DNA of 5,738 nucleotides from Methanothrix sp. (GTDB lineage: Archaea; Halobacteriota; Methanosarcinia; Methanotrichales; Methanotrichaceae): NCBI GenBank assembly GCA_028688175.1, contig JAQTYS010000109.1, positions 3,059 through 8,796 of the forward strand, read 5' to 3'. Position numbers and translations under genes: made by a program. This document shows positions 3,433 through 5,738 of the stretch, piece after piece; position 1 is the first letter of the stretch, and the number at the start of each line of letters is the position of its first letter. The notes under the pieces are model-generated. The model had not been told where the DNA came from. It did not search any database and worked only from the letters and a program-made list of their open reading frames with translations.

Positions 3433-5646
3433 TTATCTGTAACCGATGAGCGATGCAGGCTCCACCTTAATTCCACCCTTGAACCTCTCGCTGATCCTCT
3501 CATAATAGCTGACCATGTTCTCCTCCACGCTCGGCCTGACCTTCTTCAAAGACTCTCGGAAATGGTTCATCTCCACTTTCACCATTTCCTCGCGCAGGGC
3601 CAGCATGGCCGCTTCGCGGCAGAGCGAATCGAGATCCGAGCCCACATAGCCCTCCGTCAGCTCTGCCAGCTCCTCTAGGTTGACATCCTCGCCCTTGGGC
3701 ATCTTCCCAGTCTTAATCTTGAGAATCTCATGTCGCCCTAATTTATCAGGCGGCCCGACCAGGAGCAGGCGATCAAACCGTCCTGAGCGCAAAAGCGCCG
3801 GGTCGAGGATATCCGGCCGGTTGGTGGCACCTATGACCACCACATCTTTGAGCGTCTCCAGTCCGTCCAATTCTGCCAGGAGCTGATTTACTACTCGTTC
3901 CATGACATGACTGCCTTCATCCGTGCCCCGCATGGGTGCAATGGAGTCCAGCTCATCGAAGAAAATGATGGTGGGAGAGACTTGCCTGGCTTTTCGGAAT
4001 ATCTCCCTGATGGCCTTTTCCGACTCGCCCACCCACTTGGAGAGCATTTGCGGCCCCCGCACGCTGATAAAGTTGGCAGCGGTCTCATTGGCCACCGCCT
4101 GGGCGATCATGGTCTTTCCTGTGCCTGGTGGACCGTAGAGCAGAATTCCCTTGGGCGGACGTATGCCCATCAGCCGGAACTTCTCAGGTTGCTTGAGGGG
4201 CCATTCAATAGCTTCGATCAGCTCCTGCTTGAGTGATCCCAGGCCACCCAGATCGCCCCAATGCACGCGCGGAACCTCTACCAGGACTTCTCGCATGCAG
4301 GAGGGCTCGATCTCCTTTAGAGCTTCCTCGAAGTCTTCAGCCATAACCAGCATCTTCTCCATGATCTCGGGAGGTATCTCGTCCTCTGTGGTCAGATCCG
4401 GCAGGTAGCGGCGCAGAGCTCTCATGGCTGCTTCCTTGCAGAGGGCGTTTATGTCAGCGCCCACAAAACCGTGCATTCTGTCTGCCAGGCCCTCCAGGTT
4501 CACGTCTTGCGAGATGGGCATGCTGCGCATGTGGATCTGTAAAATCTCGATTCTTCCAGATCGATCGGGAACTCCTATCTCGATCTCCCGGTCGAATCGG
4601 CCGGGCCGGCGCAGTGCCGGATCGATGGCTTCTTCCCGATTGGTAGCTCCGATCACCACCACCTGGCCGCGCTCTTTTAAGCCGTCCATCATGGCCAGTA
4701 GCTGGGCCACCACCCTTCTTTCCACCTCGCCGGTGACATCACCTCGCTTGGGGGCGATGGAGTCGATCTCATCGATGAAGATGATGGAAGGAGCCGCCTT
4801 TTGGGCATCATCAAAGATCTCGCGCAGGCGCTGCTCGCTCTCGCCGTAATACTTGGACATTATCTCCGGTCCGGCAATGGAGAAGAAATTGGCTCCGCAC
4901 TCATTGGCTACCGCCTTGGCTATGAGGGTCTTTCCCGTACCAGGCGGCCCGTAGAGCAGAACGCCCTTGGGCGGCTCAATGCCCAGCTTTTGAAATACCT
5001 CGGGGTGCTTTATGGGCAGCTCAATTACCTCTCGCACCCGTTGCACCTCTGAACGCAGTCCGCCCACATTCTCGTAGGTGGTTCCGGTGGCTTTAACGGA
5101 GCGAACGCTCTTGGCCGGCTTTTCCAGCAGCAAGATCTCGGTTCGTTCGCATATGATCACCACATCGGCGGGATGGGTCTCGGTAACCACCAGAGGCACA
5201 GCCTCCATGCGCCCCACAAAAGGATGAGCTGCTGAGCTCATGATGGGGAGAATATCGCCTGCTACGACCGGTCGCTTCAGTGTCTGGCGGCGGATCATAT
5301 CTGCTGCCTCATCCCCATAATGCATATGCGAGCCGGAGGGCGGAGCCAGGACTATGCGCTGAGCATCGGCGAACTTGGCTTTGCTTATCTTCACTTTGTC
5401 TCCAATGCCCACTCCCGCGTTCTGGCGAATGAAGCCATCTATCCTGATGTAATCCTGAGACCAGTCCTGCCGGTCGGCACGCCAGACCTTGGCTGCCGTA
5501 AGTCTCTTTCCAACAATCTCAATGATGTCGCCGGGAGAGAGTCGCAGCGTGAGCAGTGCATTAGGGTCCAGGCGAGCGATGCCCCGCGCCGAGTCATTGG
5601 GATAGGCTTTGGCCACCTTGAGGAGAATATCTTTCACTTCCCGCAC
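3433..5646 (-). CDS. CDC48/VAT-type AAA+ ATPase with two ATPase domains
   Basis: This 737-residue protein is the archaeal homologue of p97/VCP and Thermoplasma VAT, a homohexameric unfoldase that threads proteins through its pore using ATP. Order of domains: double-psi barrel N-domain (about 7-90, with AKAYPNDSARGIARLD), the second N subdomain (about 100-165), D1 and D2. D1 has Walker A GPPGTGKT (233-240), pore loop KYYGE (265-269), Walker B IIFIDE (288-293), sensor GATN (333-336) and arginine fingers Arg347 and Arg350. D2 has Walker A GPPGTGKT (505-512), pore loop KWVGE (537-541), Walker B IIFFDE (560-565), sensor GATN (606-609) and Arg620/Arg623. Both sites look fully active, and length is normal. 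The C-terminus ends Gly-Tyr-Arg, close to the HbYX proteasome-docking motif. The start is GTG at 5646, bounded by an in-frame stop at 5656-5658; GTG at 5637 is a real alternative that would remove only three residues. A TATA-like box lies just upstream, and the PRC-barrel gene follows. Confidence 0.97.
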   Translation of the reverse strand: MREVKDILLKVAKAYPNDSARGIARLDPNALLTLRLSPGDIIEIVGKRLTAAKVWRADRQDWSQDYIRIDGFIRQNAGVGIGDKVKISKAKFADAQRIVLAPPSGSHMHYGDEAADMIRRQTLKRPVVAGDILPIMSSAAHPFVGRMEAVPLVVTETHPADVVIICERTEILLLEKPAKSVRSVKATGTTYENVGGLRSEVQRVREVIELPIKHPEVFQKLGIEPPKGVLLYGPPGTGKTLIAKAVANECGANFFSIAGPEIMSKYYGESEQRLREIFDDAQKAAPSIIFIDEIDSIAPKRGDVTGEVERRVVAQLLAMMDGLKERGQVVVIGATNREEAIDPALRRPGRFDREIEIGVPDRSGRIEILQIHMRSMPISQDVNLEGLADRMHGFVGADINALCKEAAMRALRRYLPDLTTEDEIPPEIMEKMLVMAEDFEEALKEIEPSCMREVLVEVPRVHWGDLGGLGSLKQELIEAIEWPLKQPEKFRLMGIRPPKGILLYGPPGTGKTMIAQAVANETAANFISVRGPQMLSKWVGESEKAIREIFRKARQVSPTIIFFDELDSIAPMRGTDEGSHVMERVVNQLLAELDGLETLKDVVVIGATNRPDILDPALLRSGRFDRLLLVGPPDKLGRHEILKIKTGKMPKGEDVNLEELAELTEGYVGSDLDSLCREAAMLALREEMVKVEMNHFRESLKKVRPSVEENMVSYYERISERFKGGIKVEPASLIGYR

Positions 5647-5671
5647 ACCGTGTCTTTATTTTAGCCCAATC

Positions 5672-5679
5672 GATATAAG
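5672..5679 (-). promoter_or_regulatory. TATA-like box of the CDC48 gene
   Basis: On the minus strand CTTATATC fits the archaeal box A consensus YTTAWANN and is preceded by the A-rich GGATAAA, a plausible TFB-binding element. Its centre is about 29 bases upstream of the GTG at 5646. With the usual archaeal spacing, transcription would begin close to 5649-5650, giving a leader of only a few bases (about 12 if GTG 5637 is used). The position supports a short-leader or leaderless messenger; this is inferred from spacing only. Confidence 0.5.
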
Positions 5680-5738
5680 TTTATCCGACTCCGAAGCTAA
5701 TTTTATCGTCATATTTGATAGTAATCTATTTAATATTT

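Noticed and set aside
3184..3678. 164-codon plus-strand frame across the PRC-barrel gene and the CDC48 3' end
   Set aside because: It spans two well supported genes in antisense and has no coherent domain.
4424..4849. 141-codon plus-strand frame inside the CDC48 gene, and similar ones at 3907-4236, 4151-4408 and 5320-5664
   Set aside because: All lie antisense to an intact, highly conserved AAA+ ATPase; the recurrent similar peptides come from reverse reading of the repeated D1 and D2 motifs.
3923..5030. Repeated DNA similarity between two parts of the CDC48 gene
   Set aside because: This is the normal ancestral D1/D2 duplication of all CDC48/p97 proteins, not a new repeat.

Overview
The window looks like a piece of a euryarchaeal chromosome, most likely from a methanogen of the Methanothrix/Methanosaeta or Methanosarcina type. 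That placement is an inference from gene content and signals; no marker such as an rRNA gene or mcr is present. The evidence is a two-ATPase CDC48/VAT protein with an archaeal N-domain, a small stand-alone PRC-barrel protein next to it, GTG and TTG starts, Shine-Dalgarno sites that match the archaeal 16S tail (GGTGATC-like), and a TATA-like box close upstream of a start codon.

Layout. Positions 1-155 hold no gene I can support. On the + strand, 156-1385 encodes a 12-helix major facilitator transporter resembling the oxalate/formate antiporter group. It converges with a minus-strand pair of cyclophilin-type prolyl isomerases. The pair reads from a secreted copy (2558-2016) into a cytoplasmic copy (1992-1510), about 76% identical over 150 residues. 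A perfect 9-bp hairpin lies between the convergent units. Positions 2559-3140 carry no intact gene. Their right half (about 2761-3066) looks like the decayed or non-autonomous remains of an IS200/IS605 (IS1341-type) element, with a tnpB C-terminal relic and two GC-rich hairpins with TTCA in the loop. The rest of the window is a minus-strand unit: the CDC48/VAT AAA+ ATPase (5646-3433) followed about 37 nt later by the PRC-barrel protein (3395-3141). A TATA-like box lies directly upstream of the ATPase.

Functionally, the minus-strand genes lean towards protein quality control: an unfoldase that probably feeds the proteasome, and two folding catalysts on opposite sides of the membrane. The transporter and the insertion-element relic are unrelated neighbours. 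I see no CRISPR array, tRNA, rRNA or clearly new multi-gene system. The most unusual parts are the compartment-split cyclophilin duplication, the element relic with its possible omega-RNA end, and the ATPase tail ending Gly-Tyr-Arg.
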